This document shows positions 1 through 11,759 of a stretch of 64,000 nucleotides of DNA, one piece after another. Numbering within the stretch: position 1 is the first letter of the stretch; each line of letters opens with the position of its first letter. A program made the position numbers and the translations under genes. Source of the stretch: Nicotiana tabacum (taxonomy: Eukaryota; Streptophyta; Magnoliopsida; Solanales; Solanaceae); the NCBI RefSeq assembly GCF_000715075.1, contig NC_134095.1, positions 12,094,222-12,158,221 on the forward strand. Direction: 5' to 3'. The notes below the pieces were generated by a model that was not told where the DNA came from, ran no database searches, and was given only the letters and a program-made list of their open reading frames with translations.

Positions 1-513
1 ACAACTCGAGGGATGCATTCGCACTACTTCAACCAAATTTATCTTAATAAAATAAACAAAGCGTTATTAATTGTGGACACGTTCGCGTGACAAGATTTTT
101 GACGCGCTAAAAGAAAAGAGTATACGTACGCGTAACTCGATTCTTTAATTACGAATAAATAAAGTGATTAAAAGCGGTAAAAGGTAAATGCACATAGGTT
201 CTAAAAATAAGTAATTAGACGACTTAAGCCAAGTAATAACCATTAAGCGACCGCGCTAGAACTACAGAACCCGGGAATGCCTAATACCTTCTCCCGGGTT
301 AATAGAATTCCTTATCTAGAATTTCTGGTTTGCAAACTTTTAAAAATAAAAAATTTCCTCGATTTGAGATTTTAAAATAAACCGGTGAGTTGGGACACCA
401 AATAAACTATTCCAAGTGGCGACTCTGATAAATTAAATAATCCCATTTCGAATAATGTCGCTTTAATTGGAAAAAACTCTCATATACCGGGGTAGTAAAA
501 AGGAGGTGTGACA
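1..513 (+). mobile_element. Ogre/Tat-type LTR, 3' terminal part (Ogre-4)
   Basis: The segment ends in GGAGGTGTGACA. Read in reverse it parallels the first ~300 bp of the segments starting at 14750, 25541 and 54084: a TGTCACACCTCC end, a run with CAATTAAAG, GTGTCCCAA, GAATTCTGTTAACC-like and GGCATTCCCG words, and a GGTTCT...GCGGTCGC stretch. It is therefore the downstream end of a plus-oriented Ogre-family LTR whose body lies left of the window. No primer-binding site follows position 513, so this is a 3' LTR or a solo LTR rather than a 5' LTR. It is clearly diverged from the Ogre-1 LTRs and belongs to another subfamily. Confidence 0.75.
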
Positions 514-2245
514 TCCATCATAAGTACTACAGCTGACAAACCAACCAAATATACATACAAGGCCTACAAGCCCAACATACTACACTAACTGACATTTTAT
601 GTCTACAAGCCTCTGCTGATGGATATACAAGCCTCTGTTGATGGATATAAGATGTACACGAAGATCTAGACCCATCAACTCTGAAGGGCATGGAGCTTAC
701 CGATCAGGCTGAAATGGGGCAACACCTAATGAGAAGGTCTACCCGTGTGTCTGTCTGAATCTGCACGCATGAAATGCAGCGCCCCCAGAAAAGGGACGTC
801 AGTGTGAAATAATGTACCGAGTATGTAAGACAATATACTGAAAGCTTAAACTGAACTGATAATTTATAACTGTAAGCAACTGGGAGTCAAAGTTAATCTA
901 AAGATATGCTTACCTATTGATACTGACTCAACTCTCTCAATATGGTAAGGAAAATAGTTGTCCGGTCTTATAAGGCTCATTATATATATAACTACTCTGC
1001 CGTAGTAGGCTCGCTCATAGGCGCTCGGTCATACTAGGCTCTATATCTCGGCTATGCTGGGCTCACTCATAGGCGCTCGACCATAGTAGGCTCGGTATAT
1101 AACTTACCATCTTATCAGAGGTTTTCCAATAGGGGACTGCCCATCGATTATAGCTCGATGGTAATGAAAATACTATAATACTATATATATAGTCTCTCTG
1201 CTCTTTTGACTGGAAAAAAACAATAATCAATTGAATATGAAGTCCCGATAAAGAGGGATACTGTAACTTATGAGACTAGAAAAATGTATATAAATTTGGG
1301 AGTATGGACTTCTCTTTATGCCTCGTTATCAAACACATGTAATTACGAGATCATGCCAAAATGAAGGAAGGGTTTAGCTTTAACATACCTGAGTTGATTC
1401 TCTTGATAATCCTTCTAACACATGTCAATCTCTACGACATATAATGGCGGATCGGAGTAGGGGGAAAATCCATATGATATTCTTGAAAAAGATTGCACCG
1501 TAATCCCTTATAATTACAACATCTCACATTACGTTGAATTGTTGAAGATCTTACGTACTTATATGATATATGCAGATGTATATTTGAATACTCACGTTAC
1601 TTACCATATTTCTTACAAAATCTTATTTACCCATCTTACTTACAAAATCTTAATATTTGACAAGGAATAACATCCCCACGTGGCAGCAACCACATACCTT
1701 AATTTGCCACCTTTTCTAGTGACTTAATGAGTCATGAATGTTAGGGTGGTTTGCTGCCACATGGGGGCATATCCTTATCACAATCCTTATCCACTTAGTT
1801 CCTTAATTAATTTGTTAATGCCTCATTAACCAATAATTATCCAATTATCCACATTATTAAGAATTATCTCAAATTACTTAAAATACCACTAACTTTTAAC
1901 ACACTTTATACACCTTATAATCACGGTCATGTGGTACCTTGTATGGCACTAGTCCATAAATACTGGATATTATAGCTTGGACCGTATTTTATCCCAAATT
2001 GCCAAACTTTGACGAAACCCATCTTCTTCGATTTGCTTACCCTCTCACCTTTACGAATTTACTTATCACTTGTTTGAAATAACGTAATACTTATAATCTC
2101 AAAATAATCTCATTCCAGAACTTATATCGCTTAACTTACAACGAAACTTTAACGTACGAAAAATGAGGGATGTAACATCTCATTTCCGAGCTTATATCAA
2201 TTTACTTATGGCGTACTTCCACGTGCGAAAACATGGGGTGTAACA
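514..2245 (-). mobile_element. Partial LTR of an unassigned LTR-retrotransposon family
   Basis: The right end is GGGGTGTAACA, which read on the minus strand is TGTTACACCCC, a typical LTR start. A second similar word (GGGATGTAACA) lies about 70 bp inside. The stretch has no ORF. It interrupts the reverse transcriptase of the neighbouring Athila-like element at 2246. The left boundary is unclear: the Ogre-4 LTR end (TGTGACA) abuts it, so this LTR was probably truncated there. No TSD could be found. The family is not assigned; the look is that of a Gypsy LTR. Confidence 0.5.
985..1100. repeat. Short imperfect direct repeat inside the LTR
   Basis: The word CATAGGCGCTCG occurs twice 53 bp apart, embedded in a wider repeat of GTAGGCTC / CTGGGCTC-type words. 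It is a local duplication within the LTR. Confidence 0.6.
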
Positions 2246-3292
2246 ATAGCTTGCCAACACTTTATTCAAGTTTGCAAGAAAATCATCAAAGGAATTCCCA
2301 ACCACCGAGAAGTCATCCATGAAGACTTCAAGGTAATCCTCCATCATGTCTGTTAAGATTGCCATCATACACCGTTAAAAAAGTTGTCAGCGCATTGTAC
2401 AACCCAAATGACATCCGCTTGAAGGAGAATGTACCATAAGGACATGCAAAAGGTAGTTTCTCTTGATCCTCCAGAGCAATAAGAATTTGGTTGTAGCCGG
2501 AATACCCATCAAGGAATTAATAGAAAGCATGGTCGGCCAATCTATCAAGCATTTGATCTAGGAAGGGAAGTGGAAACTGGTCCTTCCTTGGGACTTTGTT
2601 GAGCTTACAAAAGTCCATACATACTCTCCATCCGATCACTGTTCTTGTAGGAATCAACTCATTCTTATCATTGGTGACCACCATCATGTCCCCTTTCTTT
2701 GGGACACAATTAACCGGAGAAGTCCACAAACTATCGAAAATGTGGTAGACAACCCTGGCATCCAACCACTTGATGATCTCCTTTTTGACAACCTCTTGCA
2801 TGGCTTCATTGAGTCTTCTTTGACGTTCAATAGATGGTTTGACATCTTCCTCCAAATTAATTTTGTGCATGAAAAATGCAGGGCTTATCCCCCGAATATC
2901 CAACAATGTCCATCCAATAGCTTTCTTCCTCTTTTGTAGTACCACCAATGTAGAGTCTACCTTCACGTTAGTCAAATAAGAGGAAAGAATAACCGGTAAA
3001 GTAGATAAGGGACAAGAAATTCATACCAAAGATGTGGAGGCAATGACTTCAACTCCAAGATAGGAGGCTCTTCAATTGATGGTTTTGTAGTAGGAGTTGT
3101 CCTATTTTCAAGATCTAAGGACAATTTGCGGGGTTCATAAGTGTACGACCCCATTACTTGCAAAGAGTTCATAGATTCCACGAAGCCATCCATCTCTTCA
3201 TCATAAAAATTGAGCAAGACAGCCTCTAACGTATCATCAACATTTATCACAGCACTTATTTCATCCACAATCACATCGGTCACCAAGTCCAC
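2246..3292 (-). pseudogene. Reverse transcriptase, N-terminal part (Athila-like), truncated
   Basis: After a linker (3292-2972), a frame change near 2975 leads into RT: KKAIGWTLLDIRGISPAF, the PSIERQRRLNEAMQEVVKKE block, SPVNCVPKKGDM, RVCMDFCKLNK and KDQFPLPFLDQMLDRL. After a stop at about 2515 the same frame continues with LDGYSGYNQI, a GTFSFKRMSFGL block and then, reading into 2246, EVFMDDFSVVG, the polymerase active site (DD). All these are standard Ty3/Gypsy RT motifs. The domain ends abruptly at 2246, where the partial LTR begins, so thumb, RNase H and integrase are missing. Confidence 0.85.
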
Positions 3293-3298
3293 GAAAGA

Positions 3299-3850
3299 TC
3301 ACACCTCATTGCTATTAGGTTGCCTCATAGACTTACACATATGGAAACCCACTTTTTCATCACCAACCCGGAAGGTAAGTTCTCTGTCTTCCATATCAAT
3401 AAGAGCCTTCCCCGTATCAAGGAAAAGTCTACCAAGAATAATCGACACCTCATAATCAACTTCACAATCAAGAATGAAAAAATCCACCAGAAGAATGAAT
3501 TTATCAACACGAACCAATACATCTTCAATCACTCCCAAGAGTCTCTTCATGGTACGATTGGCCATTTGCAATCTCATAGAGGTGGGTCTTGGTTGCTCAA
3601 TTCCCAATGTCTTGAAAACTAAATAGGGCATCAAATTTATACTTGCCCCAAGATCACAAAGAGCTTTTGCAAATGTGGCACTTCCAATTGTACAAGGAAT
3701 CATGAAAGCACCGGGATCTTCTAACTTAGGAGCCATTGAATTCACAATTTCACTCACTTGATGAGTCAATTTTATAGTTTCAGAATTCATCGACCGCTTC
3801 TTTGTTACAAGATCCTTCATGAACTTTGCATAACTGGATATTTGCTCCAA
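3299..3850 (-). pseudogene. Aspartic protease (retropepsin) region of Athila-like pol
   Basis: The 183-codon open stretch carries ALCDLGASINLMP, the retropepsin active-site motif (D-x-GAS) as found in Athila/Tat elements, at about residues 65-77. The second half has the hydrophobic LVDFFILD and an IILGRLFLDTGKALID segment, matching the usual ILGRPFL motif with Pro changed to Leu. The protease would cleave the Gag-Pol polyprotein. It is in the same frame as the last part of gag upstream and the linker downstream (3292-2972), with single stops at 3851 and 3296. Identification of the domain is sure; activity is excluded by the surrounding stops. Confidence 0.85.
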
Positions 3851-3853
3851 CGC

Positions 3854-5796
3854 TTAAACTAATGGCACATTGATTGATAGACTCTTCATCATGTCAATGA
3901 ACTTTTTGAATTGACTCTCGACATTTTGCTTGACAAGCCTTTGAGGATATGGAGGAGGAGCCTTAGGCAATGATGCCTTAGTCCTTTGTACTACCAGTTC
4001 CGGTATGTCAACAACGTGATCCCTAGACGGGTTCACTTCCTCTTGAGTCTCTTCCACATTGTCATCAGTATCAATCTGCACTTCATTATTTGCTTGCACC
4101 AAATTGTTTGGGGTCTCTTCTTCTTGTACCACTTGCTCATCATCCACAAGTTTCCTTTGAATGCCCTTATAGTAACGACCATAGAATGCCCCGTGTTGTT
4201 CCCACCCTTTGGGTTCACCACCGTATCACTTGATAGTGCCCTCTTAGGACGAGTATTTAGATCTTGAGAGATTTTCCCCATTTGAACTTCCAAGTTACGG
4301 ATTGATGTATTGTGGGAGGCAAGTTGGGCATCGGAATCAGTGTTCTTCTCCATCATTTGCTTGAACATATTCTCAATATGCCCCATTTTATTATTGGAAG
4401 AACTTGGATCATGGGAAGGATAAGGAGGCGGGTTGCTCGATTGTTGATATATTAGGGGCCTTTGAAAACCCGACCCCCGATTGCCTTGGTTATTTTCCAC
4501 CCACCTTGATTGTTACCTCCCCAATATCCTTGGTTGTTGCCATTCCAATTACCTTGGTTATTTCCACCACTCTAATTTTCTTGATTGTTATTATTATTCC
4601 AATTCCCTTGATTGTTGCCACCACTCCAATTACCTTGGTTGTTAGATTCCAATTATCTTTAGGTCGCCATTGTTGTTGATTCGGTCCTTGAGAGTTGTTT
4701 CTTTTCCCTTGAAAGTTGTTCATATATTGCACTTCCTCCTCTTGTTCATTGTAAGATTCATCTTGATCAAACCCATATCTTCTTGCACATAATTCTCCAC
4801 TCGGTTTTGCACTTGTGGACCCTTGGTCCTTCTTTTGTTCACCATCATGCTTACTACCTCCATGACATTGACTTGCTTAGGACTTTGCACTTGTTGAAGT
4901 TAAGCCTTGGCTAATTGATTCATTGTGGTGGTTGATTCGGTAATGACTTGCCCATGATCATGCAACTTTTTATGGAGGTGAATCACATTTGGATCACCTT
5001 GAGGAACATTAGCCCGACTTTGCCATGCCGATGATATGTCCGCCATTTCATCTAAAATCTCACAAGCTTTCGTATATGGCGTTGTCATGAAATTTCCACC
5101 AGCAAGTTAATTTACCATGCACTGATTGGTCGTATTGATCCCCCGATAGAAAGTTTGTTGAATCATAGCTTCCGTCATGTCATTATTGGGGCACTCTTTG
5201 ACCATTGTCCTATACCGCTCCCATATCTCATGTAACAGCTCATTGGGCTTTTGTTTGAATGCTAGAATCTCGTCTCTAAGAGTAGACATATGCCTGGTAG
5301 AAAAGAACTTGGAAATAAATTTCTCCACTAACTCATCCCACGTATGGATGAAATGATTTGGCAATCTTTCCAACCAATCCAAGGCTTTCCCCCGTGGAGA
5401 GAAGGGAAATAGCCTTAATAAAGCATCCTTGGAGACATTTTTCTATTTACTCCCCCAACAAGTGTCCACAAACCCCTTCAAGTATTTGTATGCATTTTGA
5501 CTCGGAGCCCCGGTGAAGAATCCTCATTGCTCTAGCAATATGAGCATTACATTTATGATTTGAAAGTTAACCGCCCTAATGTAGGGCGGGACTACGACAC
5601 TTGCATACCCTTCATTCGGTAACACCCGGTGTGGAGCCGCTTTTGGTAGAGGTGGGGGTGGAACTGGGACGTTGTCTTGAGGCGCTCGGCCTCTTCTATT
5701 TTCTTGAGGTTCAAGAGAAACCTCTTCAAATTGGTCATCCTCAACATCCACATCCCCTAAAGGCATGTTTCCTAGTTGATCATTGTTGTTTGCCAT
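3854..5796 (-). pseudogene. gag polyprotein remnant (Athila-like)
   Basis: The gag starts at an ATG at 5796 (MANNNDQLGN...) about 100 bp inside the primer-binding site. A retrotransposon gag core lies at about 5382-5107, with FIHTWDELVEKF, FKQKPNELLHEIWERY and MIQQTFYRG. About 5088-4900 continues in the same frame (CEILDEMADISSAW). Between roughly 4735 and 4490 there is a Gln/Asn/Gly-rich segment made of NNQGNW-type repeats, split over two frames. The tail (4500-3854, two frames) is acidic and proline-rich and runs towards the protease. Gag would form the virus-like particle. Stops at 5521 and others, plus frameshifts near 4660, 4490 and 4140, show that it is not functional. Confidence 0.8.
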
Positions 5797-5894
5797 TGTT
5801 GCACCTACAATTGATTCACAAAAATCAGTAACACGGAAGGAAAAGAAGACAATTCACACGCAAAACCAAATATATAACTAAATTCATTTTTAGC

Positions 5895-5912
5895 TCCCCA
5901 GCAACAGTGCCA
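5895..5912 (-). other. Primer-binding site of the Athila-like element
   Basis: On the minus strand the sequence is TGGCACTGTTGCTGGGGA, lying a few bases downstream of the LTR end at 5918. It resembles the tRNA-primed PBS of Athila elements (TGGCGCCGTTGCCGGGGA type). It fixes both the orientation of the element and the LTR boundary. Confidence 0.8.
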
Positions 5913-5917
5913 AAAAT

Positions 5918-6170
5918 TGATCTCGTCCAAGTCACACCTCAATTTAAGGTTATGAAACGGTTGATTGCAATAGTAACACCCAACAAGGAATCGGGATCGA
6001 TTTTCTACAGGGAGCTATGAATGGGAGTTAGGAGTATATATATTGTAGTGTATGAGATTGAACTATCTCAATTTACACTTTCACAAATTCAAGTTGTTTC
6101 TAGGTCTATTTTAAACTAAGATTACAAGATTAAGAAATGAAACTAAGAAATTGTATCTTGTTAAAGTAGC
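5918..6170 (-). mobile_element. End of the 5' LTR of the minus-strand Athila-like element
   Basis: On the minus strand it ends GGACGAGATCA at 5918. About 250 bp match, with scattered changes, the end of the plus-strand LTR at roughly 29770-30021 (ATTGAGGTGTGACTTGGACG, TCCTTGTTGGGT, CATAGCTCCCTGTA, AAAATAGACCTAGAAA). Right of ~6170 I no longer see clear similarity, so the LTR is truncated or diverges there. Confidence 0.7.
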
Positions 6171-6894
6171 TATGCACAAGACTGACACATGTTGATCACT
6201 CATCTCTTGCATTCATTCATCCTTGGTATGCAACATCATCTTGATTAACGTCTTTAAATTTTTAGACTTTTAGCAAAATTTTAAACCATTTGTCTATGAA
6301 TCTATTTGAACAATGTTGTGGGGTGAATATGTTTTGGGTAGACTGACAATACTCTATGGGGTATGGGTAACTTGATTTTCATGCTTAATTGTTAAATACA
6401 ATGCCGAATTTGTGCAAAAATTGAAAACCCTAGACCTTTGTGCGTAAATATTTTGTATTCTGCGACCGCACAAGAAATTGTGCGATCTGCAAAAGTTGAG
6501 ATTAGGGCATTATTCAAGCATGAATTTACGGACCGCACTTGAAATTGTACGGACCACAGAAACCCTATCGCGATAGCAAAAAAGTGAGTGCGACCGCAAA
6601 ATGACCCAATCTCTGTCTTCAAATAGTTAAAATTTTGGGATATTTAATGAGCAGACGCAATGACAGAAGTGCGTACTGCATCCCAGTCCTGCGATCGCAC
6701 TAATAATTATGCGAATCGCAGTTCTAGTTCTACAACCGCAAGATCCAATTATGTGTTCCACATAGCCCAGCCTGCGGCCGCACTTGAAATTGTGCGAACT
6801 GCACTTCCCCAACCTGCAATCATGTCTTACACTGTGAGTTTACTGTCTATTTGCACTTGAGTTACAACTGATTCATGTTGCTTCTTGTTACAGA
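6171..6894. other. Noncoding stretch with CpG palindromic words, element assignment uncertain
   Basis: No credible ORF. From about 6455 to 6800 it carries repeated words such as GCGACCGCAC, ATTGTGCGATC, CCTGCGGCCGCAC and ATTGTGCGAACTGC, the same vocabulary as the Athila 3' LTR at 13790-14140. It may be the upstream part of the minus-strand 5' LTR or part of the internal region of the plus-strand element. The right end (TTGCTTCTTGTTACAG, 6878-6893) looks like a splice acceptor directly before the ORF at 6895. Confidence 0.5.
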
Positions 6895-8763
6895 TAATGA
6901 TTAGATCTCGTCTCCGTGGAGATACTTCAAAGGGGAGGGGTGAACCTTCGAGAGGCCGAGGCAAAAGTACTTTACCCCTCGCCCTCTAAAAGATTATTAC
7001 AAAGAAGGCTACAACTGGCCGAGGTAAAAATGTAGAGTACACTGAATCCAGTTCTTATGTCCCATCTAGGGAAGCTTCGGACGACAACTCGGTTGAAGAG
7101 TAGTTGATTGTCCAATCAAAGCCACCTGGGAGATTTCGACTTCGGGATGATCATTCCACATCACAAAACACCTCCGAGGAATTGAAGAGTGTCAGTTAGG
7201 CCTTAGAGCCTTCCTCTACACCTGTCCCTGAGGCACCATCGACTTCAGTTGATGATATTCAGGATGATGACCGAGGGGGAGAAACCATAGTTGTTGGCCT
7301 TGAGAGGTCGAAGAAGAAAGAGGTCTGGGAGGACTAGTTCGTCAGTCTAGATGCCTTCACTAACTTCCGTGAGTGGTGGCTAGTGAGATCGCTCACTCTT
7401 GAGCGATAGTTCCAACTGAAAGACCTTGACAAGTATAATCCAGCTGTTTTGAGACAGTTTCGAGAGTAGAAGGGGTGGATATGGTTCATCCATAGTGTAG
7501 TGGACTCCAAGGAGTATCTGGTTTGTGAATTCTATGCCAATGTGGTGCACATAAAGAAGGGACCAAAGTGACCAAAGTGAGGAACCTGAAGGAGAGGTTT
7601 GACTAGCACACACTAAACACCTACTTGGGGTTCGAGGATGTTGAGCCTGCACAACACTTGGAAAATCTGGAAATGGGAGATGCAGCTCGCCCATGGCTAG
7701 CTGATATTCTTGCAACCCCGGGACCACTACCACCATGGATCACAACAGGGGTTCCTATTTAGCGAAATACCCTGAACTTCGAGGCAAAGTGTTGGCAGAC
7801 TTTATGTGCAACAGACTAGACCTGTGCCATAATGAAACAAATATTCCTATCCCGCAGGCAGTTCTAGTCGCCTTCATTATGGCCGGGTACCCGATCAAGG
7901 TAGGTACCATGATGTCGGCTAACATGTTTGTAGTTGCCAGGCAAGCTGACACCTCCTACCTATACCCCAACACCATCACTGAGTACCTTACAGATGCATG
8001 GGTAGAGCTAAAAGATTTTGATACAAAGGTGCGGGCGAAGAAGCCCTTCTCATGGTATTCTCTGATGGATGCACACAACCCTAAAAGAAAGGGTTAGCCG
8101 ACTACCACCATTGGCCAGTCTGATGAGCCATCAGTGGTACCTGCAGAGATAGCCGATATGCCATCCACTTCAATAGAGCCTTCATACAGTGTAGCTGTCA
8201 TGCCCCCACCTTCAGCCTCAGTGCCTTCCACCTTGACTTTGAAGCCAATGCCTATGACTGCTACTCCACTATCTATGATGCCAGTCTCCTAGACACTAGC
8301 GAGCCTCAATAATTGGATGCAGACAACCACTGCAAAGATAGCTGACATATCCAGTGCTGTTATAGTACAGTCATCCATCCCGGCACCTCAGATTTCTCCG
8401 ACAGTGGAGGAGACTTTGAAGAAGCTCTTGGAGAACCAGACCACCATTATAAACACCTTGGTAAAGCATGGATCAGTGATTGAGGAGCTGGGAAAGCAAG
8501 TAAGGAAAATGAGGAAATCCCAAGCGTCCAAGAAATCAGCTGACAGGCTGCGGAGAGAGGTAGCCAAGATTGCAGCAGCTGGAGATCTTCCATATGATAT
8601 GCTGATGGATCCAGCTCTTTCAGCACTAGTAGCAGCAGCAGCTCCAGTGGCACCAGTTGTCCAGTATGAGGAGCCAGACCTAGTTGCCGACACTTTTGAG
8701 GCGGTGCGCCAGATGTTCACCAACCTAGTCACTCCTAGAGTTGAGGATGATGAGATCCAGTAA
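6895..8763 (+). pseudogene. Env-position ORF of Athila-like element (putative plant transposon protein type)
   Basis: Reading from ATG at 6895 gives MIRSRLRGDTSKGRGEPSRG and then a Ser/Glu-rich linker. A conserved globular part follows (about 7340-8095): FVSLDAFTNFREWW, CEFYANVVHIKKG and LNTYLGFEDVEP, then, after a frame change near 7740, YPELRGKVLADFMCNR, IPQAVLVAFIMAGYPIKVG and SYLYPNTITEYLTDAWVE. This resembles the plant family annotated as 'putative plant transposon protein domain', found downstream of pol in Solanaceae Athila elements. The C-terminal part (8317-8763) is an open 148-codon stretch with a predicted coiled coil (ISPTVEETLKKLLENQTTI...). There are at least ten in-frame stops, mostly TAG where Gln or Trp is expected. 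Function is unknown; the gene is dead. Confidence 0.65.
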
Positions 8764-9794
8764 GAGGAGAATGATGGCAGTGATACTGTTATGGACACAT
8801 AGGTGGCCAAGGAGCCATAGGGAGTTTTCTTTACTCTCTCTTCCTTTACTTTTACTTTGAAATCACTGGGGACAATGCTTATTTTTATTTGGGGGGTGGA
8901 GTTTATTTGAGCTATTTTGATGATTCTGAGATAATTGGTTTATAATAATTGACAGTATTTTCTCCTTTCTATCATGATGTATATATTTTCTCTTTTCCTC
9001 TCTCATTATATATATTCGTTACACTTTCAGTAGTTTTGGCCTTGTAGCTTTTTTATTTTGTTTTCTCATTAGTTAGTGTATAATTTAGTAGCTTCTTTTT
9101 AATTTAATAGCTTTGTTTTGATTTAGTAGCTTCTTTTTATGTTTTAATAGATAATAAGCCTTTGGTTTTCTTAATGTCATGGTTCTTTCCAAAGATAGGT
9201 TTTGTGTGAACCGGGTGACTTTTCCCAACGATGGATGGCGTGACAACCTTCTTAATGGATTGAGTCTGTCTTTGGTGTCTAGGTAGTAATAGTAGTAATA
9301 ATGAATAATAAGTTAAACTCGAAGAGTCAAACATGATTCATTAGGCACCGACACATTTCACTACGTGTTTATGGTTATAGACAACGTTTTCTGAAAGGAA
9401 ATAACTCTAGTTAGTGACTTTGTGACTCTTGTGTTGACTTTGATACCATAAAGTGGTCTAAGTGGACCATAGTGATCTTCAATCTTGAATGTGGTCGTTT
9501 TGGGCCTTCGAATCTATCCTCTTTAACAATTTATCTGCTTGAGGGGTGAGATGCTTTGTTGCTAGTCCGAGTACTTGTGCGGAAGGTCTAGAACTTGTCG
9601 CGAATGAATTTTAAGGCGAAATCATATGTTTTGCTTGGTTTCAGAAGTGATGGTAGGCTTTCCTAGCCCCATTTGAGTTTTCTATTGCCTACCAATAATG
9701 TTATTCCTAGTCAACCCCTTCGAGCCTTTAGCCTTTCTCCTTTGAAAACCATGTTATAAGCCTTTACCCGTTAAATAGTGACCCTCTCTTGGCA
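8764..9794 (+). other. 3' noncoding region of the plus-strand Athila-like element
   Basis: Follows the env-position ORF and has no ORF of note. It holds an early purine-rich run (TATTTGGGGGGTGGAGT, ~8885-8902) preceded by CACTGGGGACAATG, a phrase common in Athila 3' regions. T-rich and AT-rich DNA follows. It is interrupted at 9795 by the solo LTR. Confidence 0.6.
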
Positions 9795-10464
9795 CCCGAT
9801 GTAATGAACCGGCTGGCTGTTTCATGATTTATATGTTTTTTAGCTGTATTTCATTGCATCGTGTTGGTTAGTCTGGGTTCGGAGTGGTTTTGTAGGGAAA
9901 TGAGATACTTAGTCTCTTAAGTGGCCTTTTAGATGGAAAAGTCAACCAGAAGTTGATTTGTGGGTAAACGATCTCGGAATTTGGGTTTTATGATTTGGAT
10001 AGCTTCAGGAGATGATTTGGGACTTAGGAGCGTGATCAGAATTTATTTTGGAGGTCCGGAGTAGATTAAGGCTTGAATTGGCAAAATTGAAATTTTGACG
10101 TTTTCCGGTTGGTAGTGGAAATTTTGATATAGGGGTTGGAATGGAATTCCAGAAATTGGAGTAGGTACATTGTATCATTTGGGACGTGTGTGCAAAATTT
10201 CAGGTCATTCGGACGATGTTGGTAGACTTTTTGATCGAAAGCGGAATTTGGAAGTTTTTGGAATTCTTAGGATTCCGATGATGATTTGATGTTTTTGATG
10301 TTTTTTTGAGCATTCCGAGGGTTAGAACAAGTTTGAATGATGTTATGGGATGTGTTGTCATGTTTGGTTGAGGTACCGAGGGTCTCAAGTGAGTTTTGGG
10401 TGGTTAAACGGATCAAATTCTTGTTTTGAAAGTTGCAGATTTTCCTTCAGTTCTATTGCAGATG

Positions 10465-10810
10465 TTTCTTCTTCGCGATCACGTGAGGAGGCTTGCGATC
10501 GTGTAGAGCAGTTGTAGAGGCAGGCCAGGTTCTTCTTTGTGTTCGCGTATCTGGTGTTGTGATCGCGAGAGTTATTCGGGTAAAGCATTGCGAACCCGTG
10601 GGTTAAGTCGCGTTCGTAAGGTTAGGAGAACCAAGGTTGGACCATGCGTTTGTTCATCGTGAATGCGATCGCTGGTCCACGTTCGCGTAGGAGTAGGGGA
10701 GTTGTGTATATTGTTCGCATGGAGAGAGTCGCTAGGGTTAATACTGAGTCAGCAAAATTTGTGCTTCGCGATCGCGATTAAGGAAATTTACCTGGGCAGA
10801 ATATTTAAAT
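10465..10810 (+). promoter_or_regulatory. CpG palindrome-word cluster and TATA-like box of the solo LTR
   Basis: Words of the type TTCGCGATCAC, GCGATCG, TTCGCGTA, GATCGCGAG, GCGATCGC and TTCGCGATCGCGA are clustered from ~10470 to 10780. They are followed immediately by ATATTTAAAT (10801-10810), a good TATA-like box. This is the likely U3 promoter; inferred from sequence only. Confidence 0.5.
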
Positions 10811-11759
10811 AGCCATCTTCGCGAATTTTAGGCCATTTTTCACCATTGATGGCAAGATTTGGAGTTTTTTTGAGAGGGATTGAAGAGGGAATTGAAGGGA
10901 AACACTTGGAGGTAAGATTTTTGGACTCAATACTCGATTATATTATGATTTCTACCTAATTAGACATGAAATTTATGGGATTTAAAGCCTAAAATTGGGG
11001 AGTTAGGGCTTGAAATAGGAGACTTTGATTTAGGGATTTAAGGGGACATTTGTGGTCGAATTTCGATGTATCTAATATGTATGAACTCGTGCGAGTGTAA
11101 GGATTCTAGTTCTGTGATTTTTATCGGAATCCGATACGTGGGCTCAGGGGTCGGATTTGGCCAATTTCGGGATTATTTTATGTAAATTGGTTATTTTCGA
11201 GTATGCTTTGTTCCCTTAGCATATTGTGATGGTCTGAATCTATTTTTGGTTAGATTTGGAGCATTCGAAGGCCGAGTCGAGAGGCATAGGCATCGCGGGA
11301 TAGAGTTTGGACTGGATTGAGATAACTAATGATTGTAGATGTTGTCCTGAGGGTATGACACCCCGAATTTCACATCATTGTGCTACTTTGAGGTGATGCA
11401 CATGCTAGATGACGAGCGTGGGATCGTGCACCATTGGGGATTGTGACCTGGTCTGTCCCGCACAACTGTTAAGTCACGTATTTGATTAAAACTTGTTTGA
11501 TATCATTGTATTTTGGAAATTATTACCGTGTTTTGGGTTGAATGTCATATTTGGGCATCGTGCCAACTATTTTGGACCCTTAGGGGCTTTTTACAACTAT
11601 TCCTCATTGTTTTGACTTCATAATTATACTCAGTCATGCTGTATTCTACTGTTTTCATAACTCAGCCGTATTTATTTTGTTTTAATAATTTAAATGATAT
11701 TTTGGGTTGAGCATCATGTTTTACTTTTGCCCAAGGGGCTTGAGAGGTTTCTAAGTGAG

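Larger units (their letters stand above)
2246..5918 (-). mobile_element. Athila-like Ty3/Gypsy element, decayed internal region
   Basis: Reading right to left: LTR end (5918), primer-binding site, gag, aspartic protease, reverse transcriptase; then the element is cut at 2246 by another LTR. The order gag-PR-RT, the DLGAS protease motif and the FMDDF polymerase motif fit the Athila/Tat branch of Ty3/Gypsy. RNase H, integrase and the 3' LTR are absent. The coding region needs at least two frame changes and carries several stops, so the copy is dead. Its LTR end closely resembles the end of the plus-strand LTR at 30021, so the two elements are family members in opposite orientation. Confidence 0.85.

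Noticed and set aside
508..2245. Complete solo LTR with TGTGACATCC / GGGGTGTAACA ends
   Set aside because: Attractive inverted ends, but the left end overlaps the Ogre-4 LTR terminus and flanking 5-mers do not match, so completeness cannot be supported.
2246..5918. Endogenous pararetrovirus
   Set aside because: RT and protease sit between a tRNA PBS/LTR and gag in Ty3/Gypsy order with Athila-type motifs; no movement protein or coat-protein signature was seen.
8885..8902. Polypurine tract of the plus-strand Athila element at TATTTGGGGGGTGGAGT
   Set aside because: No LTR start follows; the tract at 13578-13591 directly abuts TGATAATTGGGG and is the true one.
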